Shown here: positions 34,322 through 46,436 of the stretch, one piece after another | Position numbering within the stretch: the stretch's first letter is position 1 | Layout: each line of letters starts with the position of its first letter | DNA from: Rhodocollybia butyracea | Lineage: Eukaryota > Basidiomycota > Agaricomycetes > Agaricales > Omphalotaceae | NCBI GenBank assembly: GCA_015501585.1 | Contig: JADNRY010000009.1 | Span: 310,001 to 374,000 of the forward strand | Direction: 5' to 3' | DNA length: 64,000 bases | Position numbers and translations under genes: made by a program | The notes under the pieces: model-generated | Told to the model about the DNA's origin: nothing | What the model saw: the letters and a program-made list of their open reading frames with translations, nothing else | Database searches by the model: none

Positions 34322-34727
34322 ACCAACCTATTAGACGAATTAAACTTGGACTTGCTTTAACGAGGGGAGAGAGAAATTTACGAGGGCTTACATAGAATGG
34401 CAGTGAGATACTCTTGGTCAATACAACACGCAATCCACCGGGCGAAGGTTATGACGTCGGCGTCGAGCTCCCAATTAGCGTTGAAGGGATAAGGAAAACA
34501 AACCACAAAATAGTTGGAGTTACCCTCCATAGGCTAAGATTGCTTTCAGGTACCCTTGTGGCGATCACAAAGAACAAAGGAAATAGAGGATGGGATTCAG
34601 ATGAAAGATATATTGAAGCTAATGTAATGTACGCCTATCAGATTCATAACGCGGAAATAAGTACTTGATCATGTGACTACTTGAATTTTGCGAAGACTCG
34701 GAAGAGGGTACTCAAGGCTCTATTACG

Positions 34728-37572
34728 ATGGCCGGGGCGAACTACATGGGTGGACGAAGGTAAATTCACTCTCAAGGTAATAGCTTTTCCTGAACTTCTA
34801 CAGAAACGCAACAAAAGCCCGAGTAAAAGATTCAACGGGACGGGCGCAAAAACGGTACTTCGGTGCACAGAGGCTCAATCTTGCTGCAAATCGCCAAAAA
34901 CTAGAACAATCCAGCGAACTCGAGCCAAGTGATGAACACTTTAGAAAACCTGTTCCAGCGAAATCAATGACCGATATCAAGTTTGCACATGCTAAGCAGA
35001 ATTCCGCCAGCACAGGCGACCTAAATAATGGATATATGCCAGCTTCGACTCGTATCTCATATTGTACTCCGTCCAAATCTCGACCTTCAAAACTACCTGG
35101 GGATGCTGTGTCGACTTCTGGTGGGAAAAGACCTTCCAAGGTGTTGCAGGCTTTGGATACCTCTGAACGTACGTCTTGAACAGTGCCGACCTGCAGATGG
35201 TAAATGACATGTCCTGTTAAGCTCTCGCCCTACGAGCCGCAATGGATAATATTCTCTTAATGCCCGACCTAGCAGGTTTGTCAAGAATCCATAAAAATCG
35301 AGGCGTCAAACGTCGGCGGTCTTCCTCTTCGCCCTGCGCCCGTGAAGAGATTAGCAAGCGATATGTACGCTCTATCATCTCTGACCAGTAGCTATCGACT
35401 CTGAGACTTGAGATCTGAATATCAGATAAAGGAAATGCCTCTATCTCCCGATTTACGACCCCCTTGTGGAAACATAGAATCTGGGGACATGGATTTTCCT
35501 CACCATCAGCCGGCCCTCGAACTTGGAATTGCTCAAGCACAATTCGCTTTCGATGTCCCAGGCAATGGAGAATCTAGCGGGCTAGATGGCTTCAATATAG
35601 AAGGCTACTGTGTGTTCAAGAACTTTTTTTGTTTTGTGTGGTACATGTGTTAATATTCTGAACCAGCATCGGATAATAGTCAACCTTCAGCATGGACTGT
35701 CTATCATCAAACTGGCTCATCTAGAATATCTCGTCTTCCACTTCGAGTCATTCGCGAACTAAACGACGTGGTTCCCCTCTAGATCAGGAGGGTCACATCC
35801 CAATTCCCTCAACTTCGACTCCCCAAGTAGGGCCTAGCAACCTTTTTGATTACGAAGATCCATGGAAAGCTATCGGGGTTATGCTAGGGATCGAGGGAAC
35901 TCCTCAGACTCCGCTGAAGATGCGGAATATTCGACAGGTCCTTGCTGAAATTCCCACACCAGTATTGTTTCGAACCCCCGCCCAAGATGAAGACATTCTC
36001 TGCTTGGAGTACGATGGCGGCAACAGCCCGCGACCTGCTTCAACTCTCATCGACGGAACCAATGCCGAACGAAATCGAGAGCTAAATCCTTTTCAAATAT
36101 TTTCGCCGCTTGGCCAAAGCCAGCAGTTTCTCCCCAACGTCCTTCATTCGTTATTACCTTACGCCTCTGATACTTCGTCAAAGCCACCTACCAGTCCTTC
36201 CCGTATGCCTAGGACTCATGCTCATGATCACGGCTCTAGTGACCCTAGAGGTGAAGAAGGTAAAGATTCCGCAAGTATGAGAACCGATATTCTGCACCTC
36301 GGTAATCACCACGAGCGTTCTTCTCCATTGTTTGGATCTTCTCCCGACTCTTTGTTCATATCCGACGATCGCCAAAAATATACTCACGCATCCTCTGCCG
36401 CAAGCGGTATATTCTTCGACGGTCATGCTTCCACAGCATATGGTTCATCGCTTGACCAGGAAAACCTCTACTTCACCGCGGATGACGAGATATCACAGGA
36501 TGACGACTCTTCTTTGATACCTATGCAATTCGCGTCTCCTTTTGGAGGGTCAAATACTTCTGAATATGACCCCAATTTCATCCCTCTTGAAGATGAAGGA
36601 ATCCATCCTTGCTTTGGTAGCGCTACTGGGCCTAGTTATGTTGCACCAGAAATTGATATCGATTCCATACGACCTGTTGGCCCCCTACGACGGTCGATTA
36701 CTAGATCTCCAGCACCTGTTACAGAACCCCCTCGCACACTTCCAGTATTTGTAACCAACGCGCACGTCCCTTCGCACAGCGCAAGTAATATATACATTCA
36801 GTTACCCTTGACGCCCTCGAAATTGATCGGTGCCAGTTCTTCTACCTCACCTAGCCACACTAAATCTCTCATCTCTGCTCCTACGTCTTCCCCTGGCGCC
36901 AGTCGCGCGCGCAACCCTCGGACGAAAATTTCTACACAACTAGACCCTTCGCTATGGCTTCATAATAACCTTGCTTCCCCTGCTCTTCCCAGATATCGAT
37001 CACCTACATCTTCAAACACTGATTCTTGTCGTCCTGTATCACGGGCTTCTGTCCCGTTCAAAAGGATAATGCCACCGCCTATACCAAGGTTTAGTAACCT
37101 CTCCCCCGCTCGTATCTCGATTCTACCTCAGGATATTCTTACGCGTCAAACGGTACTCCCGTTGCCGTTCACAGATGCTTGCTCCGATGATGCCCCCATT
37201 ACTCAATTGCTGCATGCACCGCGAATTCATCGTCTAGTGGGGATGGACCATTCAAGTCCCAGAGAGAGAGAGATAGCGCACCCATCGTCTACGCGCTCGA
37301 CTGCCGAATACCCGGAACACACTGAAGTTCAACAGCTTTCAAAGGCCAAGACAGTACAGGCATCTCCCATTTGCTCGAAGGAGATTCGCAATCTCAACAA
37401 CACGGAGAACGAGTTGAATATAGGACTTGCTGAGGTTCCAGATCGAGTGGCAGGTGCGAATTGCGAGACAGCTCAGTTGCCAGCGGCTCGTAGTGGCCCT
37501 GGGACCTTGAATTCGCGAGCGGCAATATGCTTAAATCTGTTCGCAGATGATGTAGAATCAGATAGCGATTAA
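34728..37572 (+). CDS. Large disordered fungal protein of unknown function
   Basis: Starts MAGANYMGGRR. Introns near 34759-34800, 35171-35221, 35386-35430 and 35613-35724 join NATKARVKDSTGRAQKRYFG, PLALRAAMDNILLMPDL, KRYVRSIISDQEMPLSPDL and NISSSTSSHSRTKRRGS. One exon of about 1.85 kb then runs to the TAA at 37572. The long exon continues upstream of its first Met through LFDYEDPWKAIGVMLGIEG, so the ATG at 35881 is internal. The protein exceeds 750 aa, is Ser/Pro/Thr-rich throughout and carries many SP/TP sites typical of proline-directed kinase targets; it ends in an acidic stretch (LFADDVESDSD). No domain is recognised. A nuclear or cell-cycle role would be a guess. Confidence 0.7.
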
Positions 37573-38274
37573 TCTAGGCTGATCAAAGGTGGTATAAAGA
37601 TACTCTGCTATGAAATTGAGATGAATGCGACAATTACTACTACTACTACTACTAGCCCTTACAACTCTGTTACATACATCGCGTTTGTAAGGCAGACGAA
37701 GTATGCTATGTTATATGGCCCAATAGGGACCTGTGAAGTAGTAAGGGCCCTGGTGTATACGTGCCCGAGTTACTGAGGCAGCGCCGCTATACGCAGGAAC
37801 TCACATCAAACAGCTCGCCTCTGTTGGTTCCTCAGCCCATTTCGTCATTCTGAGGACGTACTACGATGATGCGTTCCCCACGTCCGAAGAACTTGGAGCT
37901 AGTACATGTACAGTCAACCAGATCAACCTGACACATGCAAAAAATCCGTTTTTGAATCTACACTTGGATCTACACTGAGTTGAGTGCACCTATTTGTGAA
38001 AGCATTCTGTTTCAGATAAAATACTATGATTCTCTAATAATACCGTGATTAAGGTCTACAAAGATGGAAAGAAAGGTACGTATATTAATGGTAATTAGCT
38101 GTAAGGAGCGTTACTGGCTAAATACATTAGTTTCTGCAGAGGACCTTGCAAAAGTGTATGGAGGTTGTAGTTGTCGTCAAACGGTGCCACCAATGGTCGG
38201 TCCAAACTCGAGGCAGCAACTAGTACATTTTGTGAAAAATATAGCGTTCTCTACGGGACCCGATGTCAGTATAA
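37573..38274. other. Intergenic between convergent genes, with a (ACT)n microsatellite
   Basis: About 700 bp without a supportable gene. It includes about seven ACT triplets at 37634-37655, shortly after the stop of the upstream gene. Confidence 0.5.
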
Positions 38275-39100
38275 TTACATAGAAAGAACAATGATAATCA
38301 CCTCTTCGAGCTCATCATCTTCGCTGCTGAACTCCGAATCGGAACTCTCGCGGTCATAATCAAACTCGATTTCAACTCCCTCCGGGACATCCGGAAAGGA
38401 CTTGAGAGAGTCCATATTCGCGCCGTGTAAGTTCGACGACATGGAGTCAAAGAGACTTTGCTCGAGAATCTCCATTGGTCTCAACAGGAGGTTCTTCTCG
38501 AGTCCTTGTAGACACTCAGTGTCAATATCAAACAACCCACCGAGGTCGGGGGACAAGGCCTCGTGGAATAGTGTAGCGGTTTGCATCGAGCAGGGCCCTT
38601 CATCCGATAGGACATCACAGGAGAATGAAAAGTCAGACAGGTCGCAAGCGAAAGGGCGGGATTTCAATAGAGGGCGATAGAATGGGCTGGAGAAAGGAAT
38701 GTAAATGTACTGCGCGTCCTGGCCGTCTTCAGAGTCTGACTCGGGAGGGTCATCATAGAACCCGCGATGAAGACCGGAAGGGAAAGTGGTCCTTAGGTCA
38801 GTCGAGCAAAGGTTTCTAGCGCAGAAATATGATTCCAATTCAATGGAGTACTACAGTGAACATCAACATCGTAGTTTCAAAGACAACAGAAAACGCAGAT
38901 ACCTCGACCAAGGTTTCGGGGACGGAACTGAGAAGTTCAGTTAGACCACTATTCGGAGTAAGATCCAGTTTTTCCATGTCAATGGTCGGAGTCGAAGGCT
39001 GAACAGACGATGAGAATGAGTATGAGAGTGAGCGCAGCTCAAAGAGAAAGGTGAAGACTAGAGGATATAATTTCCTGGGACCCTCTTTAAAACTGCTCAT
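38275..39100 (-). CDS. Unknown small acidic protein
   Basis: Two exons: the first runs from the ATG at 39100 to 38903, and the second opens YSIELESYFCARN at about 38851 and ends at 38275. About 258 aa. The N-terminal exon has a short hydrophobic segment (LYPLVFTFLFELRSL) and the motif MEKLDLTPNSGLTELL. The C-terminal exon is acidic, with DDPPESDSEDGQDAQYI and a final SSDSEFSSEDDELEE stretch typical of CK2 sites. No family recognised. A further intron near the last codons (donor GTGATTATC) cannot be excluded. Confidence 0.6.
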
Positions 39101-39350
39101 GAACAGGGAACGATGTAATAGGTTTCTGTTTGAGTGCTGACAGCGAAGTGAGTCGAACGACGAACAGTAAAGCTTGCTTCAGCTCCTGTTACCTCAGTTG
39201 GAGAACCCGACTACGTGGTGGTCATCGATCCATGCGTTCTAATATCTGCTAATTTGATCTCAAGTTAGTTACTAAGTGACCGAGGATAGTTTCAGGCGGG
39301 TGCTGGCGGGTGCGTTCAGAAAGGTCCATATGCAAAAATAAGCGCTGGAG

Positions 39351-39896
39351 TTACGGGCGCCAGGCACCATTATAATTATGAATCGAGACCAACTCTAATT
39401 CTACGAGTAATACCAGAAGGCTTGAGTTGGGGCTCTCAGCACATAGCTGCATTAAAACGGCCGCTTGAAAGTAGAACATGAATCCCAATTCGAAGTATAT
39501 ATTTGGCCATTCGTGCTCACCTGCCTTGGCTGAACCTGAAGTAGCTTCCCGGTTGTGAAATGAAGAGAAACTCTTTCTGCCTGGCACAGTACTGCATCGT
39601 CTTGAGGATACTGTATCTGGTGTCCTTTTATGGTGTGCTTGCAATCTGAAGTACGAAGACTCGGACGAGTTTGCTGGGTATCCACAAAATAAACTTTCTC
39701 TGTATATGCGAGTGATCTGACCACTCACCGGCACCCTGGCGTGGGTCTTTGGGCTTGACGTATGAGAAACTTGTAGGCGCGATGACATTAGTGACCAGAG
39801 GGAATTGAAGTGCCACCTTCTGGTGCGCTGCGATTTATACCCTGGCCAATCGGCTATGAGCCACCTCACTGAGTCTTCACTATTGTTCGAATTCAT
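39351..39896 (-). CDS. Possible small gene, structure uncertain
   Basis: One uninterrupted ORF of 181 codons starts at an ATG at 39896. The same stretch also allows a spliced reading: a GTGAGT...TATACAG intron (about 39686-39723) joins DPRQGA to EKVYFVDTQQTRPSLR in another frame, ending near 39452, but that reading lacks a clear ATG. A TATAAATC element (plus-strand GATTTATA, 39832-39839) lies inside the first reading and would suit a start at 39788. No family resemblance for either. Confidence 0.3.
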   Translation of the reverse strand: MNSNNSEDSVRWLIADWPGYKSQRTRRWHFNSLWSLMSSRLQVSHTSSPKTHARVPVSGQITRIYRESLFCGYPANSSESSYFRLQAHHKRTPDTVSSRRCSTVPGRKSFSSFHNREATSGSAKAGEHEWPNIYFELGFMFYFQAAVLMQLCAESPNSSLLVLLVELELVSIHNYNGAWRP

Positions 39897-40190
39897 TGAT
39901 CTGCATTGTAGCCCTATCTTGGACTTTCAGCTTTCTCGAGTGCTGTGGATCCACGAGCATATATTAATTGACCTTTTTTGCCACAATCAACAATGACATT
40001 GAAAGGTCCAAGCACGGTGTGGATCATTGTTCGTTATTCATTATCTGCCCATTTAGGCAATGATGTGGTTTGACCGATGGTCTATGCGCTTCCCTGGCCA
40101 CAAAGAATCTGGTATAAGAAGAGCACCCCATCTTCCGATTGTCTCACGAATAGCACCCACCTCGCGCAACACCAAGTTCTCATTCATAAA

Positions 40191-41154
40191 ATGGCTCTAG
40201 CTAATGTTTCCCGGGTTGATATCATGAACGCTCAGCGATATGATATTTCCAGGCGTGGTGTGAGTGGTAATTCTTCTTGATCTGGGCATGTATTCACCTT
40301 TTTACTTTTATAGTCTTGTTCACCTGGGGCTTCTTGCAGTAGCCTCGATTGCCTGCAGCCCAAACGGCTTATCACTGTAAGCTCAATCTACTCCTTGTAT
40401 TTTATGTTCTCATCATGCACCTTTTCGGCCCTCAAAGACCCTCGATCCAGAGGCCGTCGTTGAGCGACTCTTCCCGGAGCTGATCGAAGCTGAACGGCAC
40501 AAAGTGTTCGATGCTCAGAGGTATGATCCCCGATCTAAAACGAATGTACGTGGCAGATTACTTCGCCTGTTCCATCCTCCTGACGCTGGTCTTCTTTAGT
40601 CCCCAGAACCCTCCCTCTGCGGATCCGATCGCAAAACTTTCAGTGAAAGTGGTTCCTCATATGGTTCAGCCAGTGAATCTCTTGTTAGCTCCAGTTTTTC
40701 CAGCGACATCGAAAAAGCCTGCGACACTTCTTCCACAGAATTGACTCACCTTGCTGGTACTGCTACGACTTCCAGCTGGAGTAGGCCCGGTCGTATGGTG
40801 ACTACCCGCACCGTTATACGACCTGTTCTTCCCGCCACCCATACTCCCTTCTTGACTCCTCCAACTTCCCGCCCTGCGTCGCCTAAAAGCCCTCGGGCTA
40901 TCCTTCGTTCATTAAATTGCACCGTTAATGACCCAGTCGATGTTGCTCAGGACACGGAAAGCAGGGAGAGTACTTCTCTAGCTTCAGCTAGCGAGCCTTT
41001 GACGATCTTCGTTACTCAGCGAATCGACGACCCACTTACAGACGAGCAGAAAGAGAGAGAGCAGTTGTGGCGGGAGGCAATGTGCTCCCTCCATTTCGGC
41101 GGTGATTGGGAGCAGATGAACAAAAGGTTCCCTCCTGGTCAGCCTCGCTGGTGA
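40191..41154 (+). CDS. Unknown Ser/Thr-rich fungal protein
   Basis: Starts MALANVSRVDIMNAQRYD, with a GGTATAAG element about 85 bp upstream (near 40109). Consensus introns join SRRG to SCSPGASCSSLDCLQ, then TLDPEAVVERLFPELIEA, then (donor GTACGT) PRSKTN to SPEPSLCGSDRK. The last exon is Ser/Thr/Pro-rich and ends with a compact acidic/aromatic block (DEQKEREQLWREAMCSL, HFGGDWEQMNKRFPPG). About 260 aa. All junctions are in frame. No family recognised. The C-terminal block resembles a short binding motif more than an enzyme fold (inference). Confidence 0.6.
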
Positions 41155-41392
41155 TCAGTACATCGTTTGCATTACCCCAATTCTAATCTCTAATCGTAGC
41201 ACTACCTCTTTGTTCATTGTATCGCATCTTCTGTAGCCATTTATTTCTCCTTTCTTTCTTAAATTACAGTGATTTGTGGGACGCAATCCCTATTTCTAGA
41301 CCTAGCTAATTATCAGTCCATAACAATTATCGAACAGTGTCAGTCCTTGCGCCTCATAAGCATAAAAAATACAATCTGTGACCGGGTATGTG

Positions 41393-41734
41393 TTACAAAG
41401 TTTCAAGTCCTTGGTCGCCGTATCCAGCAGCCTTCGCCAACCTTTGGATCGCCTCATCGTCAAAACACCAGTCCATAAGAATAGGTTCCGTCAGCGCCAA
41501 CATCGTATCTGGAGAAACAGGTCGGCATGGAGGAGACGAGCCCAAGTTCATGTTCATCGTAGATTGATATCCAGGTTCCTTGCTATGACTTCCCGAATTA
41601 GTAGCAGACCCAGAAGAGCCAAAACCCGAGTTCACTGATTTCCTCGAGCCAGAAGAATCGTCAAAGTTTCTACTTTCAGGATGGTGGTCAGTGTTGCTAA
41701 TAGGCGTCGATTGATGTTGGGAAGACGAAGTCAT
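41393..41734 (-). CDS. Possible small single-exon protein
   Basis: 113 codons from an ATG at 41734. Ser/Asn/Gly-rich first half, then MALTEPILMDW-like hydrophobic/acidic residues and DDEAIQRLAKAAGYGDQG. A TATATA element lies about 130 bp upstream (near 41868). Composition differs from random shadow ORFs, but no homology is recognised. Confidence 0.4.
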   Translation of the reverse strand: MTSSSQHQSTPISNTDHHPESRNFDDSSGSRKSVNSGFGSSGSATNSGSHSKEPGYQSTMNMNLGSSPPCRPVSPDTMLALTEPILMDWCFDDEAIQRLAKAAGYGDQGLETL

Positions 41735-41972
41735 GTAGTACAGGGGTTTAGAGTCGAAAAAGGAATGATCGAAATTCTCTTTGGAATCAAGTTGGTGTGG
41801 AATGAGAGTACGAGGGGTTTGTTCCTAGGGGGCCACTGGGTGTCAGTGAGGCTAGAGAAGTAGCATATATACACTTCACACCTGGGTATTTTGGAGCCTA
41901 TGCTGCTTCGACACCACTGATCGAGTTTCCGAAGGATGAGAGTAACCTAATCAAGTTAAATCGGTGGCAAAA

Positions 41973-42449
41973 TTAAATGATGAAGCCTTCTCTGCGTGTA
42001 CCTTGAAAACGGCTCGATGTGTTGTTATTCTCCGAAAACAACATGTTCAAGGCTTCCAGATTCCGAGTGGCATAAACCTTGGGCATGGGAGCAGCAATCG
42101 GTAGCGTACGTTCTGAGAGATTCTGAGCTATTCTTTGAGCCTGGTCCAACGTGTGCAAGGTCGAAACTGGGATTGAGGTTTGTACTGGGTGAGCAAGAGA
42201 TGATTGAGGAAAAGAAGTGACAAGATTATGAGCGTTCCTCATCGCGATTAACCTCTGTGCATATCTAGCGGCTAGAGCCGGATGGTATTGGATGTTATCG
42301 GAGACGGTATTAGCGTGATTTGAAGTGAAGATAGATTCGCCATTGTAGGGGTGATAACGACGCGAAGAGTGGGAAATCGGGACAGCGTGTGCGACATTGG
42401 GGCGATACCCAGCGTTTTGAGCAAAAGGATGCTGAATATACTGACTCAT
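41973..42449 (-). CDS. Possible small single-exon protein
   Basis: 158 codons from an ATG at 42449 to a TAA at 41973. Gln/His/Ser-rich, with a helical stretch (YHPALAARYAQRLIAMRNAH; LDQAQRIAQNLSERTL). A TATATATA element occurs about 200 bp upstream (near 42650). No family recognised. Together with 41393-41734 it forms a pair of short lineage-specific candidates. Confidence 0.45.
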   Translation of the reverse strand: MSQYIQHPFAQNAGYRPNVAHAVPISHSSRRYHPYNGESIFTSNHANTVSDNIQYHPALAARYAQRLIAMRNAHNLVTSFPQSSLAHPVQTSIPVSTLHTLDQAQRIAQNLSERTLPIAAPMPKVYATRNLEALNMLFSENNNTSSRFQGTRREGFII

Positions 42450-42803
42450 GACGGTTACTTGTTGAGAGATGAAAGGTTAAGCGCCCTCTTTTATTGTACA
42501 GCTACTTCCCATAAATTCAAATCATGTCTTTATTTACAGTACGTATATCACTGATTAAGCTCGATTTAACTCAATGATGTGCAGGTTTGCAGCTGTCCGA
42601 GACTTGGTTTTTTTCGGTAGTAGCGTTGTCGATTGTCAGAGAATGGTCATATATATATTCAAACTTTCCCTCTTTCTCATCGTTTCCACTTTCGTTTACT
42701 CTCGTTTATTGGCCTCAGGCGGACTATAACCATGATCGATACATATAGCCATGAATAATATCTACATAACAATACAGTTTTATGGAGCTACTAGCACTCA
42801 ACT

Positions 42804-44157
42804 TTAAGCTCCAATGTTGACTGGGTTGGTGGCGTTCTTTTCCTCAGGTTCGTCAAAAATGTTGATATCCCACCTCGGTTTGTAGCCGTAGGGAATGTTA
42901 AACCTATGTCAAGTAATCACCATGTCATTAAAACTCGACCAGTGACAGAAAAGGAGCACTACCTTGTATAATTATTCTTCCCGACAGCGGAGATCGCCTC
43001 GTATTCCTCCTTGGTCAAGGTAACTTGCTGGAAGTTAGACTTGATACGTTCCTCCTGAACCGATTTTGGAATCACAGAGTAGCCACGGTAGGCACCCCAG
43101 GCGACAAGGACTTGAGCGGGGGTTGCCCCCTTGGCCTCTGCGATTTTGACTATCTCCGGATAGTCAGTGAGTTTGGGCTTTCCGACCACTGCGGAAATGG
43201 TTAGTGTTGTGGTGAGTCAGTCACACACGGGGACTTACAGTTGTTACCAAGAGGGCTGTAAGCCGTGACGTGGATACCTTTTTGTTTACAGAATGCGAGT
43301 AGGTCGTCTTGAGGCAGCAATGGGTGGGCCTCGACTTGGTTGGCGACCTTGGTGGAATGTCTTTAGCTATGAATCACGTAAGGACGCTGATACTTACGGG
43401 AACAACACCAGTGGCTTTGATGATTGCCTCGATTTGGCCGATAGTAAAGTTGGAGACACCGATGGCGCGAACCTGGAGCAAAATAACACAACAATCAGTG
43501 AGCATGCATTGAGAAAGTTTTGCGATTGGATTAACCTTTGATTTAGGCAGAGCAATCATAGCTTTCCATGTGTCAACAAGGGTCGTCTGGAGATCGAGTG
43601 CTGCCTCATTCTCCTTTGTGGGGTGACGAGGGTTGAGACCTTGTCCAGGAACGAACGCAACTGGCCAGTGGACCACTAAACGAAACAATATTCAGTAACA
43701 TAAATGGTAAGGAAGTTTCTCAAATACAGTATAAGTCGAGGTAGTCCGTTCCAATCTGGCTTAGCGTCTGATCGAGCTCTTTCTCCACGAGTGCTGGTTG
43801 ATGAGAAGAGTTCCAAACTTTAGAAGTGATGAAAAGTTCCTCTCGCTTGACAACGGAAGGGATAACCTTCTTCAACGCAGCGCCGACTTCATCTTGGTTC
43901 TCGTAGATCATGGCGCAATCGAGGTGCCTATAGCCGTTCCGGACAGCAATTTCAACCTATGTGCTCCGTTAGCTTGTGAGAAAAAATTTCAATGTACTCT
44001 TATCGATGAGCAGACGCGACAGAAACGCGTTTGTCAGACCAAAAACAGGAAGACTTACAGCGTTTTCAACTTCCTTGGGCTTAGAGAGCCAGGTACCAAG
44101 ACCGATCTGGTTGATAGTTGCCCCTGTGCTGAGCTTGATGATTTCGTTGTTCGACAT
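42804..44157 (-). CDS. NADP-dependent aldo-keto reductase
   Basis: TIM-barrel oxidoreductase that reduces aldehydes or ketones with NADPH in the cytosol. About six exons start [19 protein letters not shown] at 44157 and end VNIGA at 42804. The catalytic tetrad is visible: Asp and Tyr in [15 protein letters not shown], Lys in [11 protein letters not shown], His in LVHWPVAF. Other family blocks are [33 protein letters not shown] and the cofactor region [16 protein letters not shown]. Full length, about 330 aa, and open throughout. Closest in style to yeast Gcy1/Ypr1-type AKRs. The other two reductase loci here (2403 and 54510) belong to different AKR subfamilies, so this is not a tandem expansion. 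Confidence 0.92.
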
Positions 44158-45172
44158 GATGGCTGAGAGAAAGAAGGAACTGAAATTTCTCTAGCCTTCT
44201 ACCTCTTATACCTGACGTGATTTCCGGCCCGCAATTCCGGCCCGGCGTAACGAACGGCGAAAAATTGAACCGGATGGCAAAAAGGACCGGAGAAGCCGGT
44301 ACTCCTAACCGCGTAAGTGGTACAAGAATGTAACCAAATAAGTAGCCAAGGTTCCGCCACACCTGGAAGACGTCCACCTTGAATACCGTACCGAATTTTG
44401 ATCAAGTCCCTTCAAGTCCCTACATCCTGAGAATGAACGATTCTCAACTCCAGGAAATTAGTACTAGTAGTTGCTGAGCAGTGTATTGGATCCACCAGAC
44501 ATCTACACCTTGGCCAATCGAGAAAGAATTTACGGGAAAAGTCTTTCCCACTGTGACTAGATTGGCCTGAAATGCACTGGAATTAGCAGACGCACGGGCG
44601 AATGCATTGATACTCGAGTGTCATTAGTTTTGGGAAGAATATGTACTCTGACCAACGGAGGAACTTCGTAAATATTAGTAAACGAGTTTACTTGTCCATC
44701 TCCGCCTCATTAACACATTATTTTGATTGATATGAGAGCTTCTGGTTTCATGCACGTCTAGCTCAGCCTTATACAAACCTACAATGCAGAATGAATGTAT
44801 CTAAGAGGAAAGGGTAGGCTAGCTGTGCACTTAGCGCTAACCATGGCCTGCTTGCTCGCATGATCATACGCTTCGAGATTTTCGAAGTGATGAGAATATT
44901 ACGTCATTTGCGTTTCTTGAGTTCAAGGGGAAGCACTTCTCGACGAGTAAAAGACACCATTGCAAAAAAGGAAAAGAAGACCATCCATGAAGTAACAGCC
45001 GAGGGAGGAGATCGTTAGATGACTCTGTCAATAACAATCGGGAAGATTTCAGACTGCCGCCCACCATGTCTTATTCTGTGTTTTATGCTCTTGTTCGGAG
45101 ACTGGCCACAGCCCAACGCCGAATGAAACATGAGAACACGTTTTGAGGTGTTTAAATACAAGATATACGAAA
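44158..45172. other. Intergenic, about 1 kb, nothing supportable
   Basis: It holds the promoter of the aldo-keto reductase and the 3' flank of CWC15. A short minus-strand run near 44895-44990 (VLPLELKKRK-stop in one frame) has no upstream exon in frame and is not called. Confidence 0.45.
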
Positions 45173-46188
45173 TCACTATGTACAGATGCGTTAGATGAGA
45201 GCATGGAGAAAAACGAAATGTGACCCACTTTGATGAACTTGGACATGAATTTTCTAAAACAAATTAGCGATATCATCGTTGAAGGAATAAACATACCCAC
45301 TTGTGGAATTCCGTCCGTAATAGGTCGTTGACAAACTGTCCCTGAGGTTTGTCTCTCGCACTCATAGCCTGATTCTTGAAGATCAAGTCTGAAAAGAAGA
45401 AAATGAGTTAGTGAACACGAAATGAATGTAACTACGGCGAACCATCATCCCAACGTCTCTTGACGGCGAAAGTCCCAGGCGCTGCAGTATTCAGACCCGT
45501 TGCTGGTTGGCCAAGAGCAGCAGCAAGGTTTAACAGTGGATTTGAGGTAGCAATGTCTAGTTCCCGGGATGCAGCCTCCGATGCCGACTGTTCGCGTTCC
45601 TGTCTCGCTTTCTCTTCAGCGCGCTCTCGTTTTATCTTCTCAAGTTCACGCAACAGCTCCGCAGTATCGTCTTCTTCTTCTGATTCATCTTCACTGGACA
45701 TTGTATAAGCAGCTAGAAAGAGTTACATGAGAGAGTACAAACCTGTCCTCGTCCTCATCTGCGTCTTGTTCTTTGGCTTCTTCATCCTTTTTTTCATCGC
45801 TCTCGTCTTCATCGTCATCATCTTTGTCCATGTCAATCGCGTCCTGTAACATTTTCCGGCGTTTGTTCGTTTCGTCGTCAACAATTGCCAACTTTTCCTC
45901 CACTGCTTCTAACGGCTTGCCTTCTGCTTTCCGCTTCTTGTTTCTCGCTTCTTGCTCCGCAGCGAGTAGGTCCGCCCGTAGATCACGCTTCTGAACTTCG
46001 ACAGTAGAGGTTTGGCCTATTTGTCTGAAGAAGAAACAGAATGAGATTTGGTTCGAGCTGGTAACTCGTTCTTACCGAAATTTCAACTTGGTATGGGACG
46101 GCATGTCCCGCACAGAGACTTGCCGTGAGCCCCCCTTTACATCTCTAGCTTGGGCAGGGTCCCATGTTGGTCTGTGGGCTGTAGACAT
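45173..46188 (-). CDS. CWC15: Pre-mRNA-splicing factor CWC15
   Basis: Starts [20 protein letters not shown] at 46188, the invariant family N-terminus. A charged middle follows ([34 protein letters not shown]), a long Asp/Glu/Lys tract, [19 protein letters not shown], and the conserved C-terminus [37 protein letters not shown] and KFMSKFIK. Cwc15 belongs to the Prp19/NTC-associated complex in the catalytic spliceosome. Oddity: after KFIK a final intron (GTGGGT...ACATAG) is needed, and the next bases are TGA, so the last coding exon is just the stop codon at 45175-45173. Without that splice the reading frame would add about 50 unrelated residues. Confidence 0.93.
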
Positions 46189-46436
46189 AGTGAAAGTACT
46201 GAAGGACAATAGAAATTAGAATAACAATGCCAAATAACTAGAAGCATCACGTGAAAGCACCAATTGGGAGATGCCAAAGCGATAGATATCAGATTACAAT
46301 TCGGATATACAGAGGCTTATGTATGTTCGTCGTGCTCAGCAGCAGTGATGCATTTAAAGTGTCAAATCGTTATTTATCAACGACAGGTAGTATTAAAAAC
46401 TCTTGAATGTTACCTACAGCGCTTACAGTCTTCCGT

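Noticed and set aside
44864..45067. Short hydrophobic minus-strand peptide ending LELKKRK, like a small ER membrane protein
   Set aside because: No upstream exon with an acceptor joins it in frame, and the only ATG gives 26 residues.
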